From Poa pratensis (lineage: Eukaryota; Streptophyta; Magnoliopsida; Poales; Poaceae), in NCBI GenBank assembly GCA_947311845.1, contig CAMZMU010000111.1:18742737-18806736 (forward strand): DNA of 64,000 nucleotides. Direction: 5' to 3'. Shown here piece by piece: positions 47,230-59,655 of the stretch. The translations under genes were made by a program, and so were the position numbers. Position 1 is the first letter of the stretch; each line of letters starts with the position of its first letter. Under the pieces are notes generated by a model. The model worked only from the letters and a program-made list of their open reading frames with translations. It made no database searches and was not told the origin of the DNA.

Positions 47230-49525
47230 TAAAACTTGATTACCTAATATTCAGATTTGTTCGGCACTCTCAACTATAAAGGGAACACTGTCTCTACATC
47301 CCTTACCCTTGACCCGAGTTTCAACATATTTTCCTACGCTTAGCAATATATGTATTTAGTTAATTACAATAAGTAAGACAAACAAATTATGTCCCTTTTT
47401 TATAATCGCAAATGATCTTGGTCCCGTACATAGAATTTATTGCATTTCAGCACTTCTCTATGCTCAGAAAAACTGAGAACAATTTTCATGAATGCAAAAA
47501 TATTTATGAATTATGACGGCGCAAATAACACCTTCTAACCTCTTGTGACTTATGACTGTGCAAAGAACATGTTCAGCAGATCATTTCTTCTTTTGTACTC
47601 ACCACAAATTTGATGAGGGGCACAATTTTATCTAGTTTTTGAACTTGACAAGTATACACTTTTATATGGCTACCTCTCATAGGCACTTTCCTAGTCAGCA
47701 AAGGTGCAAGGGAAGGGCTACACAACAATGGACAAGTGAAATGGATAAGGCAAAGCTTTTGCCTTCGGTTTCAAAAAAAAAAAAAAAATGGACAAGTGCC
47801 AAAGTGGAGCGGGGCCATCACAAGAATGCCTTAGGCACCGACTTAAGGGACCTAAGTATTAAACAATCCTAAAAAATAATACTATTGTGTTAATGTAACT
47901 AAGGAAAAGAACATGGATCTTGCAGCCTACCCTACATGTGTATAGTAAATCAACTCCAATTTACCTGATGATAAGAGAAAGAAGGGTCGCCTGGTTGTTA
48001 TGGTCACATTTCTTCTTGCCAGTAAGTCATAGCCTTGAGCGGCCAGTGCGAAGGGTGAAAAAGGTTAGCAGTGTTGAAGCACTAAATTACTGTGAACGAC
48101 TGATCGCCTAATCAAAGGTAATGCACAGATCAATTAAGCATTTTGGCTACTAAATAGTAGTAATGTAAGCAATCCCATGTGTGACGTTTTACAACAGAAT
48201 CATCACAGTTCTTGCAGTTAGTAGTGTTCTTGGAGCCTCCAACGCAACAACAAAAAATTCAGATTAGAAGAAATCCCATGCAAATAAATATCAATATAAA
48301 TCCTGAACGTGACATGCACTATACACTCTATGGATCTGTTGTCACCTGATACTTTCTCTAGCCCAACAAAACTCTCCCAGAAAGTTCATATAAACTATAT
48401 GGATTTCATATAAACATCGGGAACAGCTGCGGTTGTCGTCCCCAGCGCCAGCCCAGCCTATCAAACAGCTCCCTGATCACAAGTATATAGGACATACAGT
48501 TAGGCAAACATTTATGCAGATCTAATATATACGACATACATGAAAGGGTGCTAACAATAATCATTTCCATTGGCCAACTACTTAAGTTTCCAAGTAATTT
48601 GACATGACGAGTGCTTAATTAGATCAGGCAAAGAGACGGAATATCAAGTGACTCCAGTTTTCAACAATATGTACTTGTACACAACAGGACTCTCATCTAG
48701 CACCCCCAAACCGAATCTTACAAGTATGCTTATAAGATGTATGGCACGAATAGAGGCTTTATTCTTAACGACAAAAGGAAAATATCAGGATTGATCTGGT
48801 ACTAAATTTTGGATGCAGATGCTGCCAACACAAATCAAAAGAAACAGAGTAATTAGCTGATAGCTTAATGCCAACCTTTTTTCTGGATGCCAATACAAAT
48901 CAATAGAAGCAGAGTAATTATGTACCATTAATACATATAATCAATCTTTTAGTATTTTGAAGGTTTTTCCAGTGTGTGCCACAGATTTTGGAAGTGTCCT
49001 GAATTCCTATTAATAAAACTTCACCGCTTTATTAGTCGAAGTACAGTCTTAACGCTAACATGTTGTAGCTTTGTTACAGGTAGGTTCAGCAGCTAAATTC
49101 CTTTACTCTCCTGCAACAAATGCATAGTGCAGAAGAATCAAGCCATTTGTTTTACCTTTATGTAGCTCACAAAACATTACAGAAATATATGTTCCATTCT
49201 GCAGCTCTGTTATTAACTGAACTCTATGCTCATACTTACATGCAGCCTCCTGTAAAAGGCCCTGCTGCATAAGGGAGCTTCTGGGGATTTTAGTTCAGGG
49301 TGGTGGAAACTTGATGGAATAGTTTACAAGCGATCGAGATAATCCATCTGCACCATGATAACAAAGAGTCAATAGCAAGGTGAAGCTACCATTATTGGTC
49401 CCAGAAGTTTCCAAACGTTTTTATTAAGAAGATTAATATTTTTAACAGAGAACACGACCGGAGGAGCCAGGTAGGCTAATTATCCAGCTACCGGTAAAAT
49501 CTTTTTCTAACTCTTAATGTTTTAT
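47230..49525. other. Unassigned interior of the Helitron/CACTA region
   Basis: AT-rich sequence with short GC-richer islands near 48420-48480 and 49240-49330 that could be captured exon pieces. No complete gene or repeat end was identified. Confidence 0.35.
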
Positions 49526-49962
49526 GACCTTTTTGTGAAGAAGTTTTTTGTAAACTTTATCAAAACTCAAGTTTATAATTTATGCTAGCAACTAGTACAC
49601 ATAAAAGTACTCCATGTCAAATGATTTCATTTTTTGACTATTTTTTCACATAAAATTTAATTACTTTCGGAAAATAGGCATAAAGTCATTTTTTCTAAAA
49701 TATGTTGCAAAAAGTTATATACATGATGAAAAATATGATATGGATGTCATATTTGGATTCCTCTCATTTTTCTAATCGATTTAGACATTTTATTTGTTAA
49801 ATTTTGATTTACGGATTTAAATATGTGAATTATTCCATATTAAATGTAAAAAGGAGAATATGGTTGAATATATGATTTAAAGATATGAGTTATTCAAATA
49901 TTACTATTACATAATCATTGTTATTTATTCAACTAAATTTTCAAAATTTAAACAATAAAAAG

Positions 49963-50150
49963 TGTAACATCATGACCCAAGGGTTAATATGGTTGATAAG
50001 ATACTAATATCAGTAAGTTCTAACATCTCATCTGGAAGCTAATTTGGAAGGAACTCAAAAGTTAAGCGTGCTTGGGCTGGAGCAATTTGAGGATGGGTGA
50101 CCGAACGGAAAGTTTGACCGGGGTAAGTACTTTGACCTTAGATTGTGTGT
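49963..50150 (+). other. 5S rRNA-like segment, possible Cassandra-type LTR piece
   Basis: The stretch aagttaagcgtgcttgggct followed by GGATGGGTGACC (50060-50102) resembles the internal region of plant 5S rRNA. It is preceded by tgtaacatc at 49963, which would fit an LTR start. It is diverged and lies inside the CACTA. A functional 5S gene is unlikely. Confidence 0.5.
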
Positions 50151-50279
50151 AATATGTAATTAGAGATAATGTGTGTGGCTAATTGGGAAATTTCGAAATA
50201 AAAAAAAACAAAAATTTGAAATTTCAGTGTAAAATAAAAATAAATAAAATAAAAAAATAAATTTGGAAAAAATAATTTT

Positions 50280-50517
50280 GGAAACCTATGCCGACGGCAC
50301 AGCCTACAAAATAAAAAAATTAATTTTTTTAAAAAATTATTTTTTTGGATTTTTTTTTAAAAACATATGTCGACGGCTCAATTTATGTCGACGGCTTTCT
50401 AGGCTGTGCCTACGGGCACCTACGCCGACGGACCTCGTCGGCATAGCCTGTGCCGACGGCTTTCAGGGCTATGCCGACGACAAAAGGCCGTCGGCATAGG
50501 TCTTCATTCCTGTAGTG
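50280..50517 (-). repeat. Right sub-terminal repeat region of the CACTA
   Basis: Contains at least six variants of the motif (A/G)TGCCGACGGC or its complement within 240 bp. The left counterpart is split by the LTR insertion (35361-35372 and 42043-42140). Such repeats are typical transposase-accessory binding sites in CACTA elements. Confidence 0.8.
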
Positions 50518-51982
50518 AGAATAAAAAATATACGCGAAGAGATCGTGTGGAAAGCGACGCCAGCTTTTGCGTGGCTCCAGACGGTGTGCTTCGTTTCGAT
50601 CGCGGCTGGGCATGGATTAAGATAGCGTATCCTCTTCTTAGAAAGAAACGATTCCTTTTGCCACACCAGCAAGTTGAGCCGTGCCAGATCGATCGATGTG
50701 GTCACCGTTTTTTACGACGAAACTAGTGCCAAAAGCGTCACAAGATAACCACTGAGGACACGATCTTTGTACGTACGCCGAGTTTAGTATTGCCAATAGG
50801 CGCGGATGGGACAGAGTTAAATATGCCAGTCGGCTTGCACCCTGTGGTACCAGCCATATAACGACTGATTACCTGATTAGCCTTTTGTTGCTCAGCCCTC
50901 CTTCTGCCGTCGACCACCAAGAGTACAAGTATAATTCTTGGTGAACGGCCGATTTATTTACACCGGTTTTATAGATGGATGATTCACTATTTTCCTTTCT
51001 TTGTGTGCATTCTTGGTAACTGTGTCGGAAAAAAAAACTTATCCTCTTCAGCAAGAGCAGCGGAGCATCGGAAAAAGATGGCCGGCGTAGTTGACGAGAG
51101 GAGCAAGCCGCAAAAGTAAAACCAGAGCCAACATACACCGCGATAGCTAAAGGAAAACCAGCGCAAGGAACCCATGGAGATCCGGAGGAAGTAGCCACAG
51201 ATGGGCGCGCACAGAGTGGTTGCCGGAACAGCGAATCCGGGCGTCTGCGTACTACGGCCGTGCTCCCATGCACTGACTGGAGAGGCAGGCACGGCGAGAG
51301 AGAATCAATCCCACGGACGGCAACCCCTACGACTACGAGCCGTAGCTGCGCAGCTAGCCCTATCCTTTCCATTTCGGCATTCCTTCCCTCTCCCCCTCCG
51401 CCTTTCCGGCCTTCCCTCCCAGCAGCAGCAGGAGGACACGGCCGCCGCTACAGTAAGTACTGTTCTGGTCCGGCCACCCTTTCCATTTCCGGCACCCTCC
51501 CCTTCCTCCCCCCTTTCCCCCATGTGAACCAGCGAGCGAGTACTACTCTACTCTACTCCCCCATAGGTGGCCGGACGGCCAGCGAGCATCATTATCCTCT
51601 GCTTTCCATCCGGCGGGCCCCACTTCCCGTCGACATGCATAAAAATGACTGGGCCGGCCGTGCCACGTCCTGATCGCTTTGTTTATGCTAAGCGCCGCGT
51701 CGCTTTGCGTGGGCTCGCTCCGGCTTTTGCTTTCGCTCGGTTTTGTTTAGTAGTCTGCCAATAGGAGACCCGGCCAACCCCCGCTTCGCCTCCTCCACTC
51801 CACCTCCCCCTTTCCTTTCCTCTCCTCTCCTTTCGCATCCCTCCCTCCCTCTCTCCGCCCCCATCGCATCACAACCGCGCCGCTGAGCCCGGCCGACGCG
51901 CGCTACCCCGCCTCCGCGTCCTTCGGTGTTGGGGGACCGGGGAGGGAACGGAGTTGGAGATCGGTCGGTTTGTCCGTCGGCG
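50518..51982 (+). promoter_or_regulatory. Upstream region of the MADS-box gene
   Basis: Host sequence between the CACTA end and the MADS start codon. It becomes GC- and CT-rich towards the gene, with strong CT tracts at about 51785-51870 typical of grass 5' leaders. No specific operator site could be assigned by eye. Confidence 0.45.
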
Positions 51983-54900
51983 ATGGCGCGGGAGAGGCGG
52001 GAGATAAAGCGGATAGAGAGCGCGGCGGCGCGCCAGGTCACCTTCTCCAAGCGCCGCCGGGGCCTCTTCAAGAAGGCCGAGGAGCTCTCCGTGCTATGCG
52101 ACGCAGACGTCGCGCTCATCGTCTTCTCATCCACCGGCAAGCTCTCCCAGTTCGCAGCTCCAGGTGCGTCCCCTCCCGGCCCCGTCTCGCGCCGTTTCCC
52201 TTCGGCGGCTAGGCTAGATCTAGCCGCCTCTCCTCTCCCCCTCCCTTTCCCGGCGCAGGAGGATACGGCCTTGTTTGTTTCTCTTCTTCTTCACGCTGCG
52301 CCTCCCCGCAGGCTCCGCGCCTGTCTCCTGTGGTTTTCCGCGTCGCGCTGGAGATCGCGCGACGTGCTAGCGGAGACGGATCACGTCACCTGGCACTGCC
52401 CGTGATGGATTTTTTCTGGTCGCGCTCGGGACCGGCGTCTCTGACGGAATGGGGATTTTATTTTATTACTGTAGCACCTACTCCTTAATTTGTTTGGTTG
52501 CAGATTTTTCGTTTTTCTCTGAGATTTTCCGTGTGTGTATCCCAGTGGGGTGGTCTTCTCTCACGAGAGGCTGTCGCCCGTGTTATTATTTGCTGTGTAT
52601 CGTCGTCGGTGCGTTGTGGTTTCCTGAAGACTGTGTGTGCCTCTCCCTCCTCGAGTGCTCCGGTGGGCAAAAGTTGCGCCTGCTAATGGCGTACGGCCGG
52701 GCTTGTGATTTTATGTGCTTGTACGTCGCATTGCCCGCCGATCGGTTGTAATGGGGACTTCGGGTCCCGTGCAGTTGTTTATCTGTACTTCTAAATTAAG
52801 ATATTTTTTGTACGTTATTTACACGCATTGTTCGTCACCCGAGTCATTTTCCTTGGTTCGACTGTGAAGGCTTCCTCAAAGCCAGCATAGATATTTGTGG
52901 GATTGTTGTGCTGATGCACTCCACTTTTAGTCTTGTTCATGTTTTGTTCGCTGCCCTTCAATGCGGCTGTTGGGGGATAATTTTTCCTAGCTAGCTAGCT
53001 AGTACTACGTAGTATACTATTCTAGACTTCTAGTAACACAGTAGCATCTTGCGCATCATGTTCTTTTTGGGATTTCTTACGTTACTTAAAAATGGTGCCT
53101 TCACAGTTCTGTAACTTACTATCTGCTGCAATTACATGTCACCAGACTGAAGGAATTTATGAATTGTCTTAGTTGTGCTGTATATATTGCCAATGAAAAG
53201 TTTCTGCAGCTGTACACATTATATACCACTATGAAATCATATTTGAGTTGTCTTCATTTGTTGCATGCATGTGGATGTCGATTATTCAAACATCTTTTAA
53301 ACGTGTATCAGGTGATAAGATAGTGTAGTGCTGATGATATCAACTTATTTTACTTGAAACAGTAATCTTCTGGTTAAACAATGGCAATATTTTTTTGAGT
53401 CACGGGTGTTTCAAATTTCTTGGATAATTCTGGATCTTAGTAATACATGTTTAAATTAACTGAATTATTAATAAACATTTCGTTAAGATAGAATCATGAT
53501 GAAACTGGTATGGCCCATTTGCTTATTAGCAGGAAATTATAGGAGCTAAACATAAGGACATTCAAATCCACAATTAATTCCCTCCGCAAGTCATTATATT
53601 TACTTCACTTCTAGGAACTTTGAGATGAGTGGTACTTGCTGCTGAGAGTATTTAGTTAGTGCTTTATACACTTAACACCGGCTTTAGTTTTTCGTCTATT
53701 TGTTTAGTTCAATCTGGCACTAAATATTAATGGTTATAGTACTTCATCTGTTTTTAACGACAACCACTTCATATTTTGGGTATAACTTTAACCATTAATT
53801 TTTATTAACTCATATGTTGTTCGTAAAATTATTAGTCAAAGTTAGGACGAAATACGACGTGACCTTGCATACATAGACTGATGGAGTGTTATGAACTAGC
53901 TTTTTATTAGATTCTTTATTAACATCAGACTTCACTCTTCATTTTAACCTAACACCGAACTCTTGTTCCTGATTTCTAATTATTCTGCATATTGCAAAAA
54001 AATATCATTCTGATATATTTTGTGTATTGTCAGTTTTTGTTAACTATACGTGATGGTCTCTGTACTAAGAACTGTAAAATGGTTGTATGTCCGCCTCTGT
54101 ATATTTATGAAATGATCGTTTAGTCACTTTACTTTTGTTGACTTGTTATAGGTTGCTACAGTACTGATATTTGCCTTTTCTTGGACAGTATGAATGAGAT
54201 CATCGACAAGTACAGCACACATTCTAAGAACCTGGGAAAAGCAGACCAGCCTTCCCTTGACTTGAACGTAATAATCACTTATTTCCCCTTTGTTGCTAGC
54301 TACTCCCTCTGTTTTTTAATATAAGATGTTTTAGGTGTTGCACATGTTGTCTAGATACATACTAAAGTTAGTGAACATGTACACTAATACATGTCTACAT
54401 ACATTTGTGTACATGTGCATGTGGACAAATACTAAAACATCTTATATTAAAAAACGGAGGGAGTAGCTAGCAAAATACTGTGTTTTTAGCATCCCAATAC
54501 TTAAGAATCGACGTAACTAATATTATGATATAGCCTGGAACAGAAAATCTTGTGGTCATATGAATGTACCATAAAAACCGTTGAAGCGGATTTTTACTTG
54601 GATACTGTAAGAGGTAATGAAGAATTAATTGAAAGTTGGAACAACGGTTTCAAATGACATGATCTAATGATGGATTTGTTCCTGTTTATGTAGGTTATAA
54701 CGGTGCACTTGTTTTTTTTATTAATCGATTTTGATACTCCATGTCTATTAAATACCACGCTTGTGCCCAACAAAACTTTTGTTTGGATGGTCCATGTCTA
54801 TAATTTTTATTGTGGGTTCATGGAATGATTCTCCATGTTGTAAGAGAACGCAGAGAAATATTTTATGTGCTAGTGAAGTAGTAATCTATGCATATGAGTG

Positions 54901-57900
54901 TTTTTTCTTAATCCATCAAGAGTACTCGTATTTAATGAGTATAGTTGCTATGTGGTTATTAATTAGTTATATTTGTTAATCAAGTTGGTACTAGCATGCT
55001 GGTGCATTTCTATTTTGTTGGTTATATTAACATGCACCTTTTCGTTTTCAGTTGGAACATAGCAAGTACGAAAATTTGAACGATCAGCTTGCGGAAGCTA
55101 GTCGTCGACTTAGGTTATGCTCTATCCCATTATGTTTTTACGTGATCCACACTGAATTTGTTTTGCAATTCAATGTATAATACTGATTGTTCTTGTCCAA
55201 CCCATAGACAGATGAGAGGTGAGGAGCTTGAGGGGTTGAGTGTCGATGAACTCCAGCAGTTGGAGAAAACCTTGAAACTGGTCTGCACAAGGTGCTTCAG
55301 ACGAAAGTATGTTAACTGAACATGTCATTTTTCGCAGTTCCCTTCTTTTCAGGCTCACAATGAGCAACTGTTTAGTGGGTTGTTCGATTTTGCAGGATCA
55401 ACAATTCTTGGAGCAGATGAATGAACTACAGCAAAAGGTATAACTTGTTGCTTTAGTCATCATTGTACATGAACAACCATTGATTTTATTTTTGAAGAAC
55501 TAATGTCATCTACACATGCTTCTCATGTTCTGAGAAATTAAATGCTTCTTGAAAGTTCTTTTACGTCGAACGCTAGTGAAGCCTTACTGTATTATTATGA
55601 TCACGAGAATGTTTTAAAAACTTTACAAAATCTGTACAGAACTAATGGTCTACAGCAAATGCAAAACTATGAGGAGACTATCTTTACAATAGGAAGTGCC
55701 TATTTATAAAACTAGGGAGGTGAACGATCCAGGCTGCTTCTGATGTTACATCGACTGATTCTTTATTTATAAAACATTTGTGTGTAAATATCTAATTAGT
55801 GTAGTTTCCACAAGTAAAGAAGAATTATACCATGTTATTGTGGGTTGGAGAGTAGGACAAGAATAGTTGCAACTTGGTCAAAAACTTGTATATTAAATTA
55901 GAAAAATAGGGATGTGTTCACCAAAAGTCTGAATGCTTTTGCCCCGTCCTTTCAGAAGATGCAGGAAATATAGCATGTAGCTTGAGTATTAAATAAGAGA
56001 GAAGATAATACGAAACTTAGTGTTGGCATATGTGGACTGTATTTTTTAGCTTTATGCCTTCCAGTAGCTAGGCAATCAAATTTTCTTTCCTGGATTCTCG
56101 TGTGTAAATGGATAGGTCTTCATATCATCCATTTTGTCCAATACATTACTATATGCATATCTAACATTTTGGAAGTATCCTTATGCTGTACATATGGATT
56201 CATTTTACCAGATCATACCATTAAACTAGCTGTCCCTTTGCACCTTATAAACTTAATTTTTTGACTGGTTTGAGAAGAAAGAATAAGCTACCCATTCAAT
56301 GAAACAAAAACTCAGTGGCAAGTGGTAGCTGTTCTCATTGACCTGTGATCATTTACAAATTCATCAGTCGAGGTTAAGGACTAGCTTCCACATTGTGGCG
56401 CCTATATCAAGGGAAATACTTGCACTTATTTTTTGGAAGGGTTCACTAGGCTCCTAGAAGCTAACGGGAAAACGCCCAGGCCCCCGCGTCGCTCTCTCCA
56501 GGGCGGCTCGGGAGGCGCCTGAAAACCCTAGCCGCCACTACCACCTGCCCCATCCCCTGTCCTCGCCGTCGCCTGAGAGAGCTGACGGAAAGCCGCGGCG
56601 CTCCCGAGGATGGCGGCGGCGAGGCGCTTTCTCGCTGCAGCTTTTGGTGGGGGCATCGCGAGAGCCCCTAGTCCCCTTTCTCGTCAAGTTGCGCCGGCGG
56701 CGGCGTGCGTTTGGAGGCCGCCGGCGGCGGGGCTGCGCTGCACCCTCCCCGTGCCTCCTTTCGCGGTGCGGTGCTCGGCCGTAGGGGCTCTGCTGCCTCT
56801 CGGGCCTTCTCCGCGCCCCGGCGGTCCGGCCGTCGATCCCGGCCCCGGGGGCGCTGCCGGTTGACGGCGTGTGCGTCGGCGCCCCGGATGGGCCGGCGCT
56901 GCAGCAGCAAGATCCCCCCTCCCCTTCTCGGCGCTGGGGGCACTCCGGTCCGGCCTTCTTCGGCAGCCGCCCGGTGGCGCGCACGGTGCGCGTGGGTGCG
57001 AGATGCAGGGCTGCAGCCCGGAACCATGGTGGTTCTTGGCCTCGGGCAGCACTCCTCTGCTCCTAGCCGGCATGGTGCTCGGCGGGGAACGGTGCTTGTG
57101 CTGCGTCCGGCGGCTCTGGTGGACCCGGCGCCTTGTGTTGGAGCTTTGCCGCGGGTGGTTTCCGCGAGGTGTGGAGGCTGCGGCGGCTTGTGGTGGTGGT
57201 CGACTGGGATGTGCTCAAACTCAGGGTGAGAACCCTGCATCGACTTTGTCGTTGCCGGCAGCAGCAGTGTCTTTTGGTATTGTTTCCTCGCAGGAGGTGC
57301 CGTTGTGAGCTTGAGCACTTCCAGTTTATTGCTTTGTGGTCTCCGGGTGAAAACCCATGATTCGGCTTGCCGGATCGGATGACGGTGTTGTGCCCTCGAC
57401 AACACTTCCTCCTTGGAGGCGTCATCTTGGAGACCCAAACGATGGCTTTTGCTGCTGCATGGGGTTGTTGCTGCTGCGTTTGGTGGTATTGGTGCGGCCA
57501 GCTCAGGGCCGACGGTGGTGTGTTTCTCTCCTCGGCGGGCCTTCACGTGGTCTCGGCCACATGGATGTGCTTGCCCAAGACCCTCCCATGGTTGCCGTTG
57601 CGGTGTGGACAGCTTCGGGCTCTTGGTGGCGTCTTGGCTCACCTTTGCTCAATGATGACACAATTGATGCCTCCCCAACTTGCTTGTCGTCTCGACCTCC
57701 CGTGGCGGAGCTCCCTGTCTAGGTTTGTGCTGGGTGCTAGGCTTGATACTCGCCGATGATGATGGTGGGGTTCGAGTCGCACGCCGGTGCGGTGCGCTAG
57801 GCTGATTGCCGAGTCTTGGCATTGTGATCCCTCGACTGCACCCCTCACCTCTTGTGCCTCTCATGGTGGCTCTTGCTTCCTTTTCTAGTTGTTTTTTTTC

Positions 57901-59655
57901 ATGTATTTTCATTGTCATCTCTTCCCTTGTATCCCCTCTAATTTCTCCATCCGTTTGTAAGAACATGGCCCGCCAGGCTACTTTCGATGAATGAAACAAG
58001 CGGTGGGGATTTATTCCCCCCGTCAATCTCGAAAAAGAAGCTAACGAGTTACCGAATTAGATGAAACATTAAAAATAAAGGATGAGAGATATATCGGATT
58101 TAAGTTTCCTTGTCAGTTGAGACATGAGATGTAAAACTAATATACATGTTGTGCCACTTACATATTTTATCAGAGCTCACGGCTGGCAGAGGAGAACATG
58201 CAACTGAGAAACCAAGTATGAACTGAACCTTCTTTGGCTGGCATCTTTGTTGTTTTTCGGTCCAGTCCATCTGAATACATATCTCTATTTTCTTTCTTAT
58301 TTCTGGATGCAGGTATCCCAGATACCAATACCAGGCAAGATAGTAGTTGCTGACACTGAAAATATTATTGCTGAGGATGGACAGTCCGCTGAATCTGTCG
58401 TGACTGCAGTGAACTCCGGAAGCTCACAGGACAATGATGATGGTTCAGATGTATCCCTGAAATTGGCGTAAGTTTCTATGCTCGCCGTTTTTTCTACGTA
58501 CTTGTCAAATCTTGATGAACGACCACTAAAAAACATCTTGTGAATGTAGAATCATATAGTTCTATATTTTGGTCACATACCTATCAGTGGACAATGCTAT
58601 AGATATGGTTTGGGGTTGTCTGATTGATATGGATGTGGATATAATCATATAAGCCAAGCTCTGTTGATAAATCCGTACAACTAAATAAAAAAAACCTGAT
58701 CAATTTTAGGCTGCCCTTCAATATTTACCTCTTAAGGTTGTATTCCTTTGTCAAGCATATGACCATGCCTTCTGTTGTACTTTGGATCTATCTAAATAGG
58801 TCTAGATGTGGATCCATAACTGTAGAGAGCTTCATAAAATATTGTATCCTGCCAGCTATTTACTATCCTGTACTAAGGTCGAATTCATCTGTTATGCTTA
58901 AGCCTGACCACATAATATTTACGTTAACCCCAGTTAGCATTTTAGCGCTACTGCATTTGTGCCATTTAGATTTGAGAGAAAAAGAAATATTGTTGTTGGC
59001 GTTTGAATTTAACATGGGTTAATTAGCATCCTTGTCAAGTTGAAACCACACAAATTGCAAAATCATAAAATAACATGATTTTTGTAATCTGATTAAAAAA
59101 AAATTATACTTGTACGTACTTAATAACTCTCAGCATTGTGGAATTTGCGATCCCATTGGATCTTCATCATTTTGATCACGGTAACTGGTAAAACTAGGAC
59201 CAGAAATCTGGAATCTCATGTCATATCTCTATTTCTCGTACTTCTCAAATTAGCGAAATATAGGGCACATTTGGCAAGCAGAATAGCCATGTGTCACTAA
59301 ATGTGGAATACTGCTAAAACTAATTGTGCTTGTGATAAATCAGTACTTGCCACCCTTATTAGAGAATGGCCATATATCAAGTTAACTCTTGAAGAATGAC
59401 AACTGCAAAATTAAGGGTACTATCTAACCCATTTAAACTAGCTAGAATTGATTCAATAGCACTGAAAGAACCTATTTATGCAAAATAGTGCAAACTTTTG
59501 TGGTGCACTATAGTACCACCAGAAGTTTCTTCTGTTTATGATTTCTACCAATCCACCTGTATCTCTATTTATGGATGAGATGTGACATTTTGCTCATTTC
59601 ACATTGATGAGTTGCCACAACCTCTTACAGGTTGCCCTGCAGTTCGTGGAAGTAA
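51983..59655 (+). CDS. SVP/StMADS11-clade MADS-box transcription factor (VRT2/OsMADS22/OsMADS55-like), two frameshifts
   Basis: Eight exons: 51983-52163, 54189-54267, 55052-55113, 55208-55306, 55396-55437, 58174-58215, 58313-58467 and 59631-59655 (TAA). The MADS domain starts [20 protein letters not shown] and includes [20 protein letters not shown]. The K-box part includes [22 protein letters not shown] and [18 protein letters not shown]. The end is [19 protein letters not shown]. These repress or delay flowering or control meristem and glume identity in cereals. Exon 1 is one base short near 52155 (ttcgcagctcc where ttcgccagctcc is expected), so splicing to exon 2 meets TGA at once. Exon 4 is one base short near 55269 (99 nt, 100 expected). 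Either the gene is a recent pseudogene or these are sequencing errors. Intron 5 carries a 1.6-kb retroposon. Confidence 0.9.
53741..53888. mobile_element. Degenerate Stowaway-like MITE in MADS intron 1
   Basis: Left end acttcatctgtttttaacga and right end gactgatggagt resemble eroded Stowaway inverted ends (consensus CTCCCTCCGT). Interior phrases tataactttaacc and gtcaaagttaggac form an imperfect inverted pair. Confidence 0.5.
54303..54463. mobile_element. Stowaway-type MITE in MADS intron 2
   Basis: TA dinucleotides (54301-54302, 54464-54465) flank long inverted ends. The left end reads ctccctctgttttttaatat and the right end is its near-complement ending aaaacggagggag. Length 161 bp; related in length and ends to the element at 16511. 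Confidence 0.9.
56467..58035 (+). mobile_element. Long non-LTR retroposon in MADS intron 5
   Basis: The direct repeat agaagctaacg lies at 56456-56466 and 58036-58046. The insert ends in a short A-run (58032-58036). It is GC-rich (unlike the AT-rich intron) with open frames on both strands but no recognised protein. The final 130 bases (atgaatgaaacaagcggtgg, then ccccccgtcaatctcg) look like a LINE-type 3' end. It lies in the transcriptional sense of the MADS gene. Confidence 0.8.

Larger units (their letters stand above)
43308..49525 (-). mobile_element. Probable Helitron segment(s) inserted in the CACTA
   Basis: Reading on the minus strand the left border ends GGGTCATCTAG followed by host T. 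A perfect 5-bp-stem hairpin (TGCGC-TAGTG-GCGCA, 43321-43335) lies 9 bases upstream. This is the Helitron 3' end pattern (hairpin, CTRR, insertion at A-T). The insertion interrupts a CACTA direct repeat, whose other copy near 42640-42660 reads through. The Helitron 5' end (TC) was not found, so the right border is uncertain. Similar hairpin ends recur at about 43935 and 44452, suggesting several units. No Rep/helicase was seen. Confidence 0.55.
35342..50517 (+). mobile_element. CACTA element, host of nested insertions
   Basis: Starts CACTACAGTAATG and ends with the complement of CACTACAGGAATG. It is flanked by the exact 3-bp target duplication aga (35339-35341, 50518-50520). Sub-terminal repeats of the type TGCCGACGGC occur at both ends. 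Total span is 15.2 kb, about 8.5 kb after removing the nested LTR element. No TNP2-type transposase was recognised, so it is probably non-autonomous. The right end lies 1.47 kb upstream of the MADS-box start codon. Confidence 0.92.

Noticed and set aside
47639..48111. Short plus-strand frames in the CACTA/Helitron interior
   Set aside because: No motif, A-run-containing, in AT-rich repeat-derived sequence.
51688..52140. Minus-strand frame opposite MADS exon 1 (contains [12 protein letters not shown])
   Set aside because: Direct antisense of the MADS domain.
56668..57642. 324-codon minus-strand open frame in the MADS intron
   Set aside because: It lies wholly inside the GC-rich retroposon, is low-complexity (Arg/Pro/Ala) and shows no known domain.
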